From the NCBI GenBank assembly GCA_964432945.1, contig CAYSPO010000014.1, forward strand, positions 1-30,214: a stretch of DNA of 30,214 nt, given 5' to 3'. Origin of the DNA: CAYSPO01 sp964432945. GTDB taxonomy: Bacteria; Bacillota; Clostridia; Tissierellales; Peptoniphilaceae. This document shows, one piece after another, positions 1 to 9,108 of the stretch (the first letter of the stretch is position 1; every line of letters begins with the position of its first letter). The position numbers and the translations under genes were made by a program. A model generated the notes under the pieces. That model had not been told where the DNA came from, made no database searches, and saw only the letters and a program-made list of their open reading frames with translations.

Positions 1-327
1 GACTATCCAGATTATGCAGCTAAATTAGCTAGAGGGGTTTTATCTAAAGAAGTTGATTTAGGGATTGCAATTTGTGGAACTGGAATAGGTATAAGCATAG
101 CTTGTAATAAATTTAATGGAATAAGGGCAGCTCACGTAACTGATGCATTCTCTGCTGGAGCAACAAGAAAGCATAATGATGCGAATATTCTATGTCTTGG
201 TGGAAGAATTACCGGAGTTGAAGTAGCTAAAAATATAGTAGATAACTTCCTTGCCGCAGAATTTGAAGGTGGAAGGCATCAAAATAGGCTAGATAAAATT
301 ACAGAACTTGAGAAAAGAGGAAACTAA
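1..327 (+). CDS. rpiB: Ribose-5-phosphate isomerase B, C-terminal part (5' end outside window)
   Basis: The reading frame is open from base 1 and ends in TAA at 325-327, giving 108 residues of a protein normally about 145-150 long. It interconverts ribose 5-phosphate and ribulose 5-phosphate in the non-oxidative pentose phosphate pathway. The visible part has the RpiB/LacAB signature CGTGIGISIACNK, where the Cys is the catalytic base position of the family, followed by a GIRAAHVTDAFSA-type segment and the HNDANILCLGGR motif. The stop codon overlaps the start of the next gene (TAATG), so the two are translationally coupled. A LacA/LacB galactose-6-phosphate isomerase is a less likely alternative, since no lac genes are near and the neighbour is a nucleotide salvage gene that uses PRPP, made from ribose 5-phosphate. 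Confidence 0.88.
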   Translation, partial: DYPDYAAKLARGVLSKEVDLGIAICGTGIGISIACNKFNGIRAAHVTDAFSAGATRKHNDANILCLGGRITGVEVAKNIVDNFLAAEFEGGRHQNRLDKITELEKRGN

Positions 328-956
328 TGGGAAAAACAACAGTAATGACACATCCACTTATTAAGCACAAAATTACACTTTTAAGGGACAAAAATACTCC
401 TTCAAAAGATTTTAGAGATTTAGCTAATGAAATAGCAAGTCTTATGGCTTATGAAGTAACAAGAGATTTAGAAACAGAAGTTGTTGAAGTTGAAACACCA
501 CTTTGTAAAACAACTGGAGAAATATTAAGTGGAAAAAAATTAGCTTTAATTCCAATACTAAGAGCAGGACTTGGAATGGTTGATGGGATGCTAGAAATAC
601 TTCCTTCAGCAAGGGTTGGTCACATAGGATTATATAGAGAACCTGAAACTCTTAAGATAGTAGAATATTACTGCAAACTTCCTAATGACATCACTGAAAG
701 AGATGTGTTTGTTTTAGATCCAATGGTAGCAACAGGGGGATCTGCTAATACAGCAATACAATTCTTAAAGGAAAAAGGTTGCAAAAATATTAAATTAATT
801 TGTTTAATAGCTGCACCAGAAGGAATAGAAGCTATCGAAAAAGAAAATCCTGATGTAGAAATATTTGCTGCATCACTTGATGAAAAGCTTAACGAACATA
901 GCTATATTTTACCAGGTCTTGGAGATGCTGGAGATAGGTTATTCGGTACAAAATAA
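327..956 (+). CDS. upp: Uracil phosphoribosyltransferase
   Basis: Salvages uracil to UMP using PRPP in the cytoplasm. The product has 209 residues, the usual length of the family. The PRPP-binding loop is clear at about residues 131-139 (DPMVATGGS). The N-terminal HPLIKHKITLLRDKNT segment and the C-terminal GLGDAGDRLFGT tail that closes over uracil are both typical. The ATG shares its A with the last base of the rpiB stop, so expression is coupled to rpiB. A rho-independent terminator follows directly. Nothing unusual is seen. Confidence 0.97.
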   Translation: MGKTTVMTHPLIKHKITLLRDKNTPSKDFRDLANEIASLMAYEVTRDLETEVVEVETPLCKTTGEILSGKKLALIPILRAGLGMVDGMLEILPSARVGHIGLYREPETLKIVEYYCKLPNDITERDVFVLDPMVATGGSANTAIQFLKEKGCKNIKLICLIAAPEGIEAIEKENPDVEIFAASLDEKLNEHSYILPGLGDAGDRLFGTK

Positions 957-963
957 AAATAAA

Positions 964-1001
964 AAAACCCCTTTATTTATATAAAATATAGGGGTTTTCC
1001 T
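964..1001 (+). terminator. Rho-independent terminator after upp
   Basis: Arms AAAACCCCT (964-972) and AGGGGTTTT (990-998) are perfect complements around an AT-only loop, starting 7 bases after the upp stop. The T run lies partly within the 3' arm. It ends the rpiB-upp transcript. Confidence 0.85.
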
Positions 1002-1221
1002 ATTTATTTGGGAAATTGATATCACATAGAATATATGTTAAAGTATAAATTTATATATTTAACTAAAAAATATATAAATATAGCTTTGGCAGTAAATATT
1101 ATGTGAAAAATAACGGTAATAAATTAACAATAATTTTATATATAATCTAAAATTGGCTGAAATTTATTAAAATTCTAACAAAGTCTATAGAATTTATATA
1201 AAAATATATTGTTATTGCGAC

Positions 1222-1250
1222 TTGTAACTTTTGCAATTATGCATTATAAT
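1222..1250 (+). promoter_or_regulatory. Promoter of the V-ATPase operon
   Basis: TTGTAA (1222-1227), a 17-base spacer and a perfect TATAAT (1245-1250) make a good SigA-type promoter, about 90 bases ahead of the first operon gene. The rest of the 957-1339 gap is very AT-rich and shows only the upp terminator. Downstream of the -10 lie two GGTTAAC copies (1258-1264 and 1281-1287), 23 bases apart, and a Shine-Dalgarno sequence GGGGTGA just before the ATG at 1340. Confidence 0.7.
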
Positions 1251-1339
1251 TTTAATAGGTTAACTTTCTGAAATAGATGTGGTTAACTATTATTGTGTAA
1301 TCGTGAAATCGATATCAAGGAGCTATTGGGGGTGAATTA

Positions 1340-1660
1340 ATGGACGCAATTTCAGTAGTCAAAAATGCTGAAGTAAATGCAGCAGAAATGCTTAAGAACA
1401 CCGAAACAGATGGTAAACAACGTGTTAATACTACCATCGAACAATGCAAGTCTGAACTCCTACAAAAGAAAGAAGAGTTCACTAAGTCAGGTGATCAAAT
1501 TATTCAAGAAGCTAGGGAAAAAGGCGAGAAAGAAGCAGCCCCAATCTTAGCTAAAGGTAGGGAAGATGCTAGCAAAATATCTAATCTTGCTGGTAGCAAG
1601 ATAGATGAGGCTGTAAAAATTATAGTTGAAAGGATTGTGAATAATAATGGCAATAGTTAA
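1340..1660 (+). CDS. ntpF: V-type ATPase peripheral stalk subunit (NtpF/G-type)
   Basis: A 106-residue, highly charged protein with no membrane segment. It is nearly all predicted helix and rich in Ala, Glu and Lys in heptad-like spacing, as expected of the stalk subunit that pairs with NtpE in a right-handed coiled coil. Sequence alone would give only a weak call. Position as the first gene of an operon in the Enterococcus hirae order (F-I-K-E-C-G-A-B-D) supports the name. The ATG follows GGGGTGA at good spacing. Its last 14 bases overlap the next gene. Subunit naming differs between organisms (G, H or AtpH). Confidence 0.8.
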   Translation: MDAISVVKNAEVNAAEMLKNTETDGKQRVNTTIEQCKSELLQKKEEFTKSGDQIIQEAREKGEKEAAPILAKGREDASKISNLAGSKIDEAVKIIVERIVNNNGNS

Positions 1661-3578
1661 TATGACTAAGTTTAGTTTGTTTTCTTTTGCTGAATCCAGA
1701 AAAGAATTAATAGACGAACTACAAAGGTTTGAATATATTCACTTTTCCGATACTAAAGATATTGCTGAAGAGCAAGACCTTCAAACAGTTGAAGTACCAA
1801 AATCGATTGAAGATAATGATAGAGAATTATCTAGAGCAAAATGGATTTTAGATGTACTAAAACCAAGAGAAGAACATCAATCAAAGCTCGCAAGCATCAA
1901 AGAAGGTCTCAAATGGTATACAATCGATGAGTTAAAGGAAAAAGGCTCAAAGGTTGAATATGATAGCTTGTATAATGAATTAAAGTCACATACGATTAGG
2001 GTTGATGAAATTGATCAAGAAATCAAATATAGACAAGGATTAATAAACGAATTGATTCCTTGGTTACCTATTGAATCTAAAATTTCTGATTTATCTTCAA
2101 CACCTACTGTGAAGGTTTTAACTGGAACTATTCCAACAAAGAAACTTAGTGACGTTAGCATAGCTTTAGAAGCCTATGATGGTGCGCATTTTGAAGCAGT
2201 TTCAGAAGAAAAGAATAATACTTACATTGTTGCACTTGTTTTGAATGAACAATATAACGATGTAATTGAAGTTTTAAGAGAAAACAGCTTTAACAATGTA
2301 ACTATCCCAGGTTCAGATACAGCGAAAGTGGAAACAGAAAACCATGAGGCAGCAATTTTATCTTTAACTCGAGAAAAAGAAGAAGTTAATGGTGAAATTA
2401 ATGCATATACTAAGAGAATAGATGAGATAGAACTAGCATATGAATATTTATCTAATCAAAAGCTAGAGCTATCAGCTATGGAAAATTTTATAGGATTAAA
2501 AGAAGTCGATATAATAAATGGATATATACCAACAGATATGGTCTTTGACTTTGAAAAATCTATAAAGAAAATTTTAGGTAGTGGTTATTATTTAGAGTTA
2601 GCTGATGCTGAGAAAAGTGATAATACAACACCAGTGCTTTTGAAAAATAATAAATTAGTTGAGCCATTTCAAAGTATTACAGAAATGTACTCAACACCAG
2701 TATATAGTGAAATAGATCCAACACCGTTTTTATCAATATTTTATTGGATATTCTTCGGTATGATGGTAGCAGACTTAGGATATGGAGCTGTTTTATTCGC
2801 TTTAACTGGAATAGCATTAACTAAGTTCAATTTGACAGAAAAAATGAGAAGCTCAGTAAAGTTTTTCTTTATGTTAAGTATTTCAACAATGATATGGGGA
2901 TTAATATATGGGTCTGTATTTGGAATGAGTTTACCTTTCCATTTAATAGATACGGGAGACAATATTAAGCTATTAATCTTATCTATAATATTTGGGGCAA
3001 TTCATTTATTCTTTGGACTTGCTTTGAAAGGCTATATGCTATTAAGAGATGGAAAAGTAAAAGATGCAATATATGATGTGCTTTTCTGGTATATGGCTCT
3101 TATTGGGCTAACTTTATTCTTACTAGGTATTGTAGGGGTAATACCAACAAATATATCATCGATTGGTAAATGGGTGATGATAATAGGCATGATAGGTATA
3201 GTTCTATTTGGAGGAAGAGAGGCAAAATCTGTTCCGTCAAGACTTGCTCAAGGAGCATATGAGCTATATGGTATTTCATCATGGGTTGGAGATTTTGTTT
3301 CCTACTCAAGACTTATGGCACTAGGCTTATCAGGTGGATTTATTGCTATGGCAATAAACATGATGATTGGAATGCTACCTAAAAACCCTATTGGAATGAT
3401 TTTAGGTGTAGTAATTTTCTTAGGTGGACACGCATTTAACATTTTCTTATCTTATCTATCAGCATATGTTCATGATATAAGACTTTCTTATGTAGAATTT
3501 TTCGGTAAATTCTTTACTGGTAGTGGAAAAGTTTTCAATGTGTTCAAAAATGATACAAAATATATAAATATAAAATAA
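1647..3578 (+). CDS. ntpI: V-type ATPase membrane subunit a (NtpI)
   Basis: The stator subunit of the ion channel, 643 residues. Residues 1-350 form the soluble stalk-contacting arm with coiled-coil segments. From about residue 355 (PTPFLSIFYWIFFGMMVADL, typical of the family) there are seven or eight membrane segments. Two Arg in the late helices, R555 in VSYSRLMALGLS and R612 in HDIRLSYVEFF, sit where the E. hirae protein has the pair of arginines facing the c-ring carboxylates. That equivalence is inferred from motif and spacing. The ATG lies inside the end of ntpF with a weak GAAAGG upstream. An in-frame ATG five codons later has no better ribosome site. Confidence 0.95.
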   Translation: MAIVNMTKFSLFSFAESRKELIDELQRFEYIHFSDTKDIAEEQDLQTVEVPKSIEDNDRELSRAKWILDVLKPREEHQSKLASIKEGLKWYTIDELKEKGSKVEYDSLYNELKSHTIRVDEIDQEIKYRQGLINELIPWLPIESKISDLSSTPTVKVLTGTIPTKKLSDVSIALEAYDGAHFEAVSEEKNNTYIVALVLNEQYNDVIEVLRENSFNNVTIPGSDTAKVETENHEAAILSLTREKEEVNGEINAYTKRIDEIELAYEYLSNQKLELSAMENFIGLKEVDIINGYIPTDMVFDFEKSIKKILGSGYYLELADAEKSDNTTPVLLKNNKLVEPFQSITEMYSTPVYSEIDPTPFLSIFYWIFFGMMVADLGYGAVLFALTGIALTKFNLTEKMRSSVKFFFMLSISTMIWGLIYGSVFGMSLPFHLIDTGDNIKLLILSIIFGAIHLFFGLALKGYMLLRDGKVKDAIYDVLFWYMALIGLTLFLLGIVGVIPTNISSIGKWVMIIGMIGIVLFGGREAKSVPSRLAQGAYELYGISSWVGDFVSYSRLMALGLSGGFIAMAINMMIGMLPKNPIGMILGVVIFLGGHAFNIFLSYLSAYVHDIRLSYVEFFGKFFTGSGKVFNVFKNDTKYINIK

Positions 3579-3591
3579 TTAGGAGGACAAA

Positions 3592-4059
3592 ATGGCAGAA
3601 TTTTTTATACAACAAGGTGGAATGATTCTAGGTGGTCTTGGAGCAGCATTAGCAGTTCTATTAGCAGGTATCGGATCAGCAAAAGGTGTAGGGATAGCAG
3701 GGGAATCAGCAGCAGCTGTAGTTATTGATGAACCAGAAAAATTTGGTAAATCACTTGTACTTCAATTACTTCCAGGTACACAAGGTCTTTATGGTTTCGT
3801 AATTGGTCTTTTAATTTTAGGTAAGTTAAGCCCTCAAATGAGTCTTCAAGAAGGTGGAAGCATCTTAATGGCAGCTCTACCAATCGCTTTTGTTGGTCTT
3901 AAATCAGCAGTAGCTCAAGGTAAAGTATCTGCAGCAGGTTTACAAATATTAGCTAAGAATGAAGAATACCAAACATACGGAATTATATATGCAGTAATGG
4001 TTGAAACTTATGCAATTTTAGCATTCGTAATGTCAATTATCTTATTATCAAGTATATAG
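3592..4059 (+). CDS. ntpK: V-type ATPase rotor subunit c (NtpK), sodium-type
   Basis: A 155-residue proteolipid with four hydrophobic helices, the duplicated double-hairpin form of V-type c subunits. The ion site is complete: L60, T63 and Q64 in LLPGTQGLYG, Q109 in SAVAQGKVSAAG and E138 in MVETYAI. These match the E. hirae NtpK Na+ ligands (Leu61, Thr64, Gln65, Gln110, Glu139) with a constant one-residue offset. Only one ion carboxylate per four helices is present (E138). The family halves the ion-to-ATP ratio this way, which suits ATP-driven pumping. The ATG has a strong AGGAGG site and lies 13 bases after ntpI. Confidence 0.97.
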   Translation: MAEFFIQQGGMILGGLGAALAVLLAGIGSAKGVGIAGESAAAVVIDEPEKFGKSLVLQLLPGTQGLYGFVIGLLILGKLSPQMSLQEGGSILMAALPIAFVGLKSAVAQGKVSAAGLQILAKNEEYQTYGIIYAVMVETYAILAFVMSIILLSSI

Positions 4060-4070
4060 GGGCTGATTAT

Positions 4071-4628
4071 ATGTCTAACCTAGATAATATAACAAATAAA
4101 ATAAAGGCAGATGCCCAGCAAAAAGCTGATGAAATAATACAATCATATGAGCATGAAATAAATAAAGTAAAAGCTGAATATGAAACAAAATCAAAAGATC
4201 TTGGTGAATCTATTATTTCAAAAGCTAAAGTTCAAGCTGAAAATGAGAGAGCTAAAATAGTTTCTCAAGCTAAACTTAGGGCAAGAGATGAAAAGCTAGC
4301 TGCAAAGCAAGCAACAATAGAAAAAACTTTTGACCAAGCTAAGCTGAAGTTAAAGGATATTTCTGATAGTGATTATACAAATTTTGTTAATAATATCTTA
4401 AATGGATATCAATTAAAAGATTCAGAAGAAGTTATACTTCAAGAAGGAAAAAAAGATTTATTTACTGAATCTAACTTTAAAATTTCAGATAGCGAAACAG
4501 TTGAATCTGGATTTGTTATCAAAGATGGAGATATTATTACTAACTATACCTTTGATGATGTAGTAGATTTTTATAGGTCAGAATTAGAAGGAGAAATAGC
4601 GAATATTCTATTCGATGGAAAGGAGTAG
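4071..4628 (+). CDS. ntpE: V-type ATPase peripheral stalk subunit E
   Basis: 185 residues. The N-terminal 105 are a long charged helix rich in Ala, Lys, Glu and Gln (KADAQQKADEIIQ and similar). The C-terminal part is a small mixed fold ending in FYRSELEGEIANILF, typical of subunit E. It pairs with NtpF to form the stalk that holds the A3B3 head against rotation. The ribosome site is weak (AGGGGC), 11 bases after the ntpK stop, so translation may depend on ribosomes leaving ntpK. Only three bases separate it from ntpC. Confidence 0.9.
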   Translation: MSNLDNITNKIKADAQQKADEIIQSYEHEINKVKAEYETKSKDLGESIISKAKVQAENERAKIVSQAKLRARDEKLAAKQATIEKTFDQAKLKLKDISDSDYTNFVNNILNGYQLKDSEEVILQEGKKDLFTESNFKISDSETVESGFVIKDGDIITNYTFDDVVDFYRSELEGEIANILFDGKE

Positions 4629-4631
4629 ACA

Positions 4632-5633
4632 ATGGAAAGAAAAGATTTCATACACAGTTCTACTAGAATACGTTCCTTAGAATCAAAACTCCTTACAAAA
4701 GAACAGTTTGACCGTATGATTGAATCAAATAGCCTTGAAGATGCTATAAAAGTTCTTCAAGAAACTTCATACTCTGATGTTTTTAATAAGATTGATAGAC
4801 CAGAAGATTATGACAAAGCTATATATAATGAACTTACAAATCTTTATGAAACAGTTATGGACTTAAGTAACAATAGAGATGTTGTAGACATCGTTTCCCT
4901 AAAGTATGATGCCCATAATATGAAAGTTATTTTAAAAGATCATGTAATGGGAACAGATAATACTAATTTAATTTATCCAATGGGAAGAATTAAAGTTTCT
5001 AATGTAGCTGAGCAAGCTGAAAAAGGCGATAGAAAAGGTATAGATAAGATGTTAGATGGTCTTGCAACTGAAGCTGTATATGACTATGGTGACACACTAA
5101 ATCCTCAATCTGTTGACCTAGCTGTTGATAAAAGGTTTTACAATAATCTTTTAAAAATTTCTGAAAAAACTGATTTAGATACACTTCGAAAGTATGCTAA
5201 AGATTTTATAGACTTTAGTAACCTAATTGCCTTATTCAGGATGCAAAGACAAAATAGAAACCCTGAATATGCTGAAAAAGTAATTTCTGTTAGTGGTAAT
5301 ATTGATAGGAAAGAAATTCTTAGATTATTTAACGAACCTATATCAGTTATAGTTGATAAATTCAAGAGAACTAATATTGGAAAAAGACTTTATAAAGGAT
5401 TTATTCAATATGAAGAAACAGGAAGTATAGCTTCCTTTGAAAAAGAATTTGACAATCATATTATGGATATAGCTAAAGAAGTTAAATTTATTTCCTATGG
5501 ACCAGAAGTAATCTTTGCATATTTAATAGCGAGAGAAATAGAGATCAAGAATATAAGAGTTATTCTTGTTTCTAAGTTAAATAAACTTTCTCCAGAATTT
5601 ATCAGGGAAAGGTTGCGTGAAACTTATGTATAA
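4632..5633 (+). CDS. ntpC: V-type ATPase subunit C (d-type rotor collar)
   Basis: 333 residues, mostly helical and soluble. It is the funnel-shaped collar that joins the central stalk to the c-ring (called C in bacteria and archaea, d in eukaryotes). Family-like features are the N-terminal RIRSLESKLLTKEQFDRM, the mid segment VDIVSLKYDAHNMKVILK and the C-terminal EVIFAYLIAREIEIKNIR followed by RERLRETYV. An AAAGGAG site overlaps the end of ntpE and positions the ATG at 4632. Confidence 0.95.
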   Translation: MERKDFIHSSTRIRSLESKLLTKEQFDRMIESNSLEDAIKVLQETSYSDVFNKIDRPEDYDKAIYNELTNLYETVMDLSNNRDVVDIVSLKYDAHNMKVILKDHVMGTDNTNLIYPMGRIKVSNVAEQAEKGDRKGIDKMLDGLATEAVYDYGDTLNPQSVDLAVDKRFYNNLLKISEKTDLDTLRKYAKDFIDFSNLIALFRMQRQNRNPEYAEKVISVSGNIDRKEILRLFNEPISVIVDKFKRTNIGKRLYKGFIQYEETGSIASFEKEFDNHIMDIAKEVKFISYGPEVIFAYLIAREIEIKNIRVILVSKLNKLSPEFIRERLRETYV

Positions 5634-5934
5634 AGTAGGAGTTGTAGGAGACAGGGACTCAGTACTTGCTTTCAAAGCCTTAGGACTTGAAGTAGCAACT
5701 TGTACTAATCCTGAAGAATCAAGAAGAGCTGTGGATAAGATGGCAAGAAATGAGTTTGGAATTATTTTCATAACTGAACAACTTGCTAATCAAATCCCTG
5801 AAACAATAAATAGATATAATAGTACAATGGTTCCTGCAATAATCTTAATACCTTCTAACCAAGGTACTTTAAATATTGGCATGGACAGGATCAATGAGAA
5901 CGTAGAAAAGGCCATTGGTTCAAATATACTATAG
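5617..5934 (+). CDS. ntpG: V-type ATPase subunit F (NtpG), central stalk
   Basis: About 105 residues. It begins YKVGVVGDRDSVLAFKALG and contains GIIFITEQLANQIPE, both diagnostic of the small Rossmann-like F subunit that binds the D subunit in the rotating shaft. Two starts are possible: GTG at 5617 (AAAGG four bases upstream) or ATG at 5626, which gives the more usual N-terminus MYKVGVVGD. In either case the gene overlaps the end of ntpC (8 or 17 bases) and is coupled to it. It ends in TAG just before the strong ribosome site of ntpA. Confidence 0.93.
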   Translation: MKLMYKVGVVGDRDSVLAFKALGLEVATCTNPEESRRAVDKMARNEFGIIFITEQLANQIPETINRYNSTMVPAIILIPSNQGTLNIGMDRINENVEKAIGSNIL

Positions 5935-5948
5935 GAGGAGAGCTTATA

Positions 5949-7724
5949 TTGAATATTGGAAAAGTAATTAGTGTTTCCGGACCTCTAGTTGAAGCAGAGG
6001 GAATGGAATCAGCTAATATATATGACGTAGTTGAAGTTTCTGAAGATAAGCTCATCGGTGAAGTTATCGAGATGAGAGGAGATATAGCCTCAATCCAAGT
6101 TTATGAAGAGACAACAGGTGTAGGACCTGGCGAACCTGTATATATAACAGGAGCACCACTATCTGTTGAACTTGGACCAGGCCTTATCGAAGAAATGTTT
6201 GATGGTATCCAAAGACCACTAGATAAAATGAAGGCTGCCCAAGGTGACTTCCTTTATAAAGGAGTAGAAGTAACAAGTTTACCTAGGGATAAAAAATGGG
6301 ATTTCAAACCTGTATTGAATGTTGGCGACAAAGTTATTGGCGGAGACATTATAGGTGAAGTTCAAGAAAACGAAGTAGTTAACCACAAAATTATGGTTCC
6401 ACATAAAATTGAAGGAACTATAAAAGAAATAAAATCTGGTGAATTTACAATAGTTGAAACTGTTTGTGTTGTTGAAGATAAAAATGGACAAACACACGAC
6501 CTTCAATTAATGCAAAAATGGCCAGTAAGACAAGGAAGACCTTACAATAAAAAGCTTGATCCAGATACACCTCTTGTAACTGGACAAAGAGTAATAGATA
6601 CATTTTTCCCTGTTTCTAAGGGGGGAGCTGCAGCTATTCCAGGACCTTTTGGATCTGGTAAAACTGTAATCCAGCATCAAATAGCTAAATGGGCAGATGC
6701 TGATATAGTTGTTTATGTAGGATGTGGAGAACGTGGTAATGAGATGACTGACGTTTTAAACGAATTCCCTGAACTACTTGACCCGCAAACAGGCCAACCT
6801 CTTATTAAGAGAATGGTTCTTATCGCGAATACATCTAATATGCCAGTTGCTGCCAGAGAGGCATCAATTTATACTGGTATGACAGTTGCTGAATATTTTA
6901 GAGATATGGGTTACTCAGTAGCTTTAATGGCTGACTCTACATCAAGATGGGCTGAGGCTTTAAGAGAGATGTCATCAAGACTTGAAGAAATGCCTGGTGA
7001 CGAAGGTTATCCAGCTTATCTAGCTTCAAGGGTTGCTGAATTCTACGAAAGAGCTGGTAAATGCTTGTCTTCAGGTTCTGAACCTAGAGAAGGAGCTCTT
7101 ACAGCTATTGGTGCAGTATCACCTCCAGGAGGAGATATTTCTGAACCAGTTTCTCAAGCAACACTTAGAGTTGTTAAAGTATTCTGGGGACTTGATTATG
7201 ACCTTTCATACGCAAGACACTTCCCAGCTATTAACTGGTTAAACTCTTATTCATTATACCAAGATGAAATGGACGAATTCTTTGATAATAATGTAGATAA
7301 GAGCTTCTCAGACTATAGAACAGAGGCTATGGGTATTTTAGCAGATGAACAAGGTTTGCTTGAAATCGTAAGACTTGTTGGTAGAGATTCTTTATCAGAC
7401 GCAGAACAACTTAAATTAGAGGTTGCTAAGTCACTTAGAGAAGACTTTTTACAACAAAACTCTTTCCATCAAGTAGATACTTTCTGTCCACTAGAAAAGC
7501 AAACAATAATGCTTGAGAATATCTTACATTTCTACCACAAAGGTTTAGATGCTTTAAGTAAGAGTGTTTATCTAAATGAAATTTTAGATCTTCCTGTAAG
7601 AGAAAGAATTGCCAGAATGAAAGAAATTGATAATGATACACCTGACGCAGTTAGAGAAGTTAGGACAGAAATAAATGCACAACTAAATGAACTTATAGAA
7701 AAGGTAGGGATAGCAGATGATTAA
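5949..7724 (+). CDS. ntpA: V-type ATPase catalytic subunit A
   Basis: 591 residues, the normal length. This is the ATP-hydrolysing subunit of the A3B3 head. The Walker A loop is GPFGSGKT (232-239), the catalytic Glu motif is GCGERGNE (258-265) and the Walker B strand ALMAD ends near residue 329, followed by STSRWAEALRE. The non-homologous insert that separates A subunits from F-ATPase beta is present between about residues 110 and 200. Translation starts at TTG (5949), supported by a very strong AGGAGGAG eight bases upstream and a standard family N-terminus. The stop overlaps the ntpB start by eight bases. Confidence 0.98.
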   Translation: MNIGKVISVSGPLVEAEGMESANIYDVVEVSEDKLIGEVIEMRGDIASIQVYEETTGVGPGEPVYITGAPLSVELGPGLIEEMFDGIQRPLDKMKAAQGDFLYKGVEVTSLPRDKKWDFKPVLNVGDKVIGGDIIGEVQENEVVNHKIMVPHKIEGTIKEIKSGEFTIVETVCVVEDKNGQTHDLQLMQKWPVRQGRPYNKKLDPDTPLVTGQRVIDTFFPVSKGGAAAIPGPFGSGKTVIQHQIAKWADADIVVYVGCGERGNEMTDVLNEFPELLDPQTGQPLIKRMVLIANTSNMPVAAREASIYTGMTVAEYFRDMGYSVALMADSTSRWAEALREMSSRLEEMPGDEGYPAYLASRVAEFYERAGKCLSSGSEPREGALTAIGAVSPPGGDISEPVSQATLRVVKVFWGLDYDLSYARHFPAINWLNSYSLYQDEMDEFFDNNVDKSFSDYRTEAMGILADEQGLLEIVRLVGRDSLSDAEQLKLEVAKSLREDFLQQNSFHQVDTFCPLEKQTIMLENILHFYHKGLDALSKSVYLNEILDLPVRERIARMKEIDNDTPDAVREVRTEINAQLNELIEKVGIADD

Positions 7725-9108
7725 AGAATATAAAACAATATCAGAAGCTTCCGGTCCATTAATGGTTGTTAGTGATGTAGAAGGCGTTAAATATGAAGAG
7801 CTTGTAGACATCAGCTTACAAACTGGAGAAAAAAGAAGAGGAAGAGTTCTTTCAATTACTGAAGATAAGGCTGTCATCCAGCTTTTCGAAGGTACTAGTG
7901 GAATTAATATGAAAGAAACTACTGTTAGATTCCTTGGTAAACCAATGGAATTAGGCGTATCTTCTGACATGATTGGAAGAACTTTCGACGGACTTGGAAA
8001 TCCAATAGATGATGGTCCAGCTATTCTACCTAAAGATAGAAGAGATATTAACGGAGCACCTATAAACCCAACAGCTAGAGAGTATCCTGATGAGTTTATT
8101 CAAACTGGTGTTTCTAGTATAGACGGACTTAATACTCTTGTTAGAGGTCAAAAGTTACCTATCTTCTCTGGATCAGGTATGCCTCACAACCAACTTGCAG
8201 CTCAAATCGCAAGACAAGCTAAGGTATTAGGATCAGATGATAGTTTCGCCGTAGTTTTCGCAGCTATGGGTATCACTTATGAAGAAGCTCAATTCTTTAG
8301 AAAAGACTTTGAAAAAACTGGAGCTATCGATAGAGCAGTTTTATTCATAAATCTTGCAGATGACCCTGCAGTAGAAAGAATTGCAACTCCTAAAGTTGCC
8401 CTTACTTGTGCTGAGCATTTAGCTTTTGACGAAGGAATGCAAGTACTTGTTATAATGACTGACATGACAAACTATGCTGAAGCTCTTAGAGAGGTTTCTG
8501 CAGCAAGAAACGAAGTTCCGGGTAGAAGAGGATATCCAGGATACCTATACACTGACCTTGCTGGTATTTATGAAAGAGCAGGAAAAATCCTTGGTAGACA
8601 AGGTTCTATCACACAAATTCCTATTCTTACAATGCCTGAAGATGATATCACTCACCCAATCCCTGACTTAACAGGATATATTACAGAAGGACAAATCCTG
8701 CTTTCAAGAGACTTACACCAAAAAGGTTTAAAACCACCTATAGATGTTAAGCCATCTCTATCAAGACTTAAAGATAAGGGTATAGGTGTTGGTAAAACAA
8801 GAGAAGACCATGCTAATACTATGAACCAGCTATATGCAGCATATACAGCAGGTCTTGAAGCTAAAGAACTTCAAGTAATCCTTGGAGATACAGCTTTATC
8901 AGAAGCAGATAGAGCCTTCGCTAAATTTGCTGATGAGTTTGAAAAAATTTATGTAAATCAAGGTTTCTATACAGATAGATCAATTGATGAAACTCTAGAC
9001 CTTGGCTGGGAATTATTAAAGATTATTCCTAGATCAGAACTTAAGAGAATTGATACAAAACTTATCGATAAATATATGGGTAAAGAAGAAGGTAAAGGGG
9101 CTGATTAG
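7717..9108 (+). CDS. ntpB: V-type ATPase non-catalytic subunit B
   Basis: 463 residues. It alternates with subunit A in the head. The P-loop position is degenerate, FSGSGMPHN at 150-158, without the GKT of an active site, as in all B subunits. PGRRGYPGYLYTDLA and the C-terminal helical bundle ending SELKRIDTKLIDKYM are standard. The ATG at 7717 sits within the ntpA stop region (ATGATTAA), so A and B are translationally coupled, fitting their equal stoichiometry. The stop abuts the ntpD ATG directly. Confidence 0.98.
   Translation: MIKEYKTISEASGPLMVVSDVEGVKYEELVDISLQTGEKRRGRVLSITEDKAVIQLFEGTSGINMKETTVRFLGKPMELGVSSDMIGRTFDGLGNPIDDGPAILPKDRRDINGAPINPTAREYPDEFIQTGVSSIDGLNTLVRGQKLPIFSGSGMPHNQLAAQIARQAKVLGSDDSFAVVFAAMGITYEEAQFFRKDFEKTGAIDRAVLFINLADDPAVERIATPKVALTCAEHLAFDEGMQVLVIMTDMTNYAEALREVSAARNEVPGRRGYPGYLYTDLAGIYERAGKILGRQGSITQIPILTMPEDDITHPIPDLTGYITEGQILLSRDLHQKGLKPPIDVKPSLSRLKDKGIGVGKTREDHANTMNQLYAAYTAGLEAKELQVILGDTALSEADRAFAKFADEFEKIYVNQGFYTDRSIDETLDLGWELLKIIPRSELKRIDTKLIDKYMGKEEGKGAD

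Noticed and set aside
2741..2962. Minus-strand ORFs inside ntpI and other operon genes
   Set aside because: They lie opposite strongly conserved coding sequence, lack ribosome sites and show no recognisable protein features.
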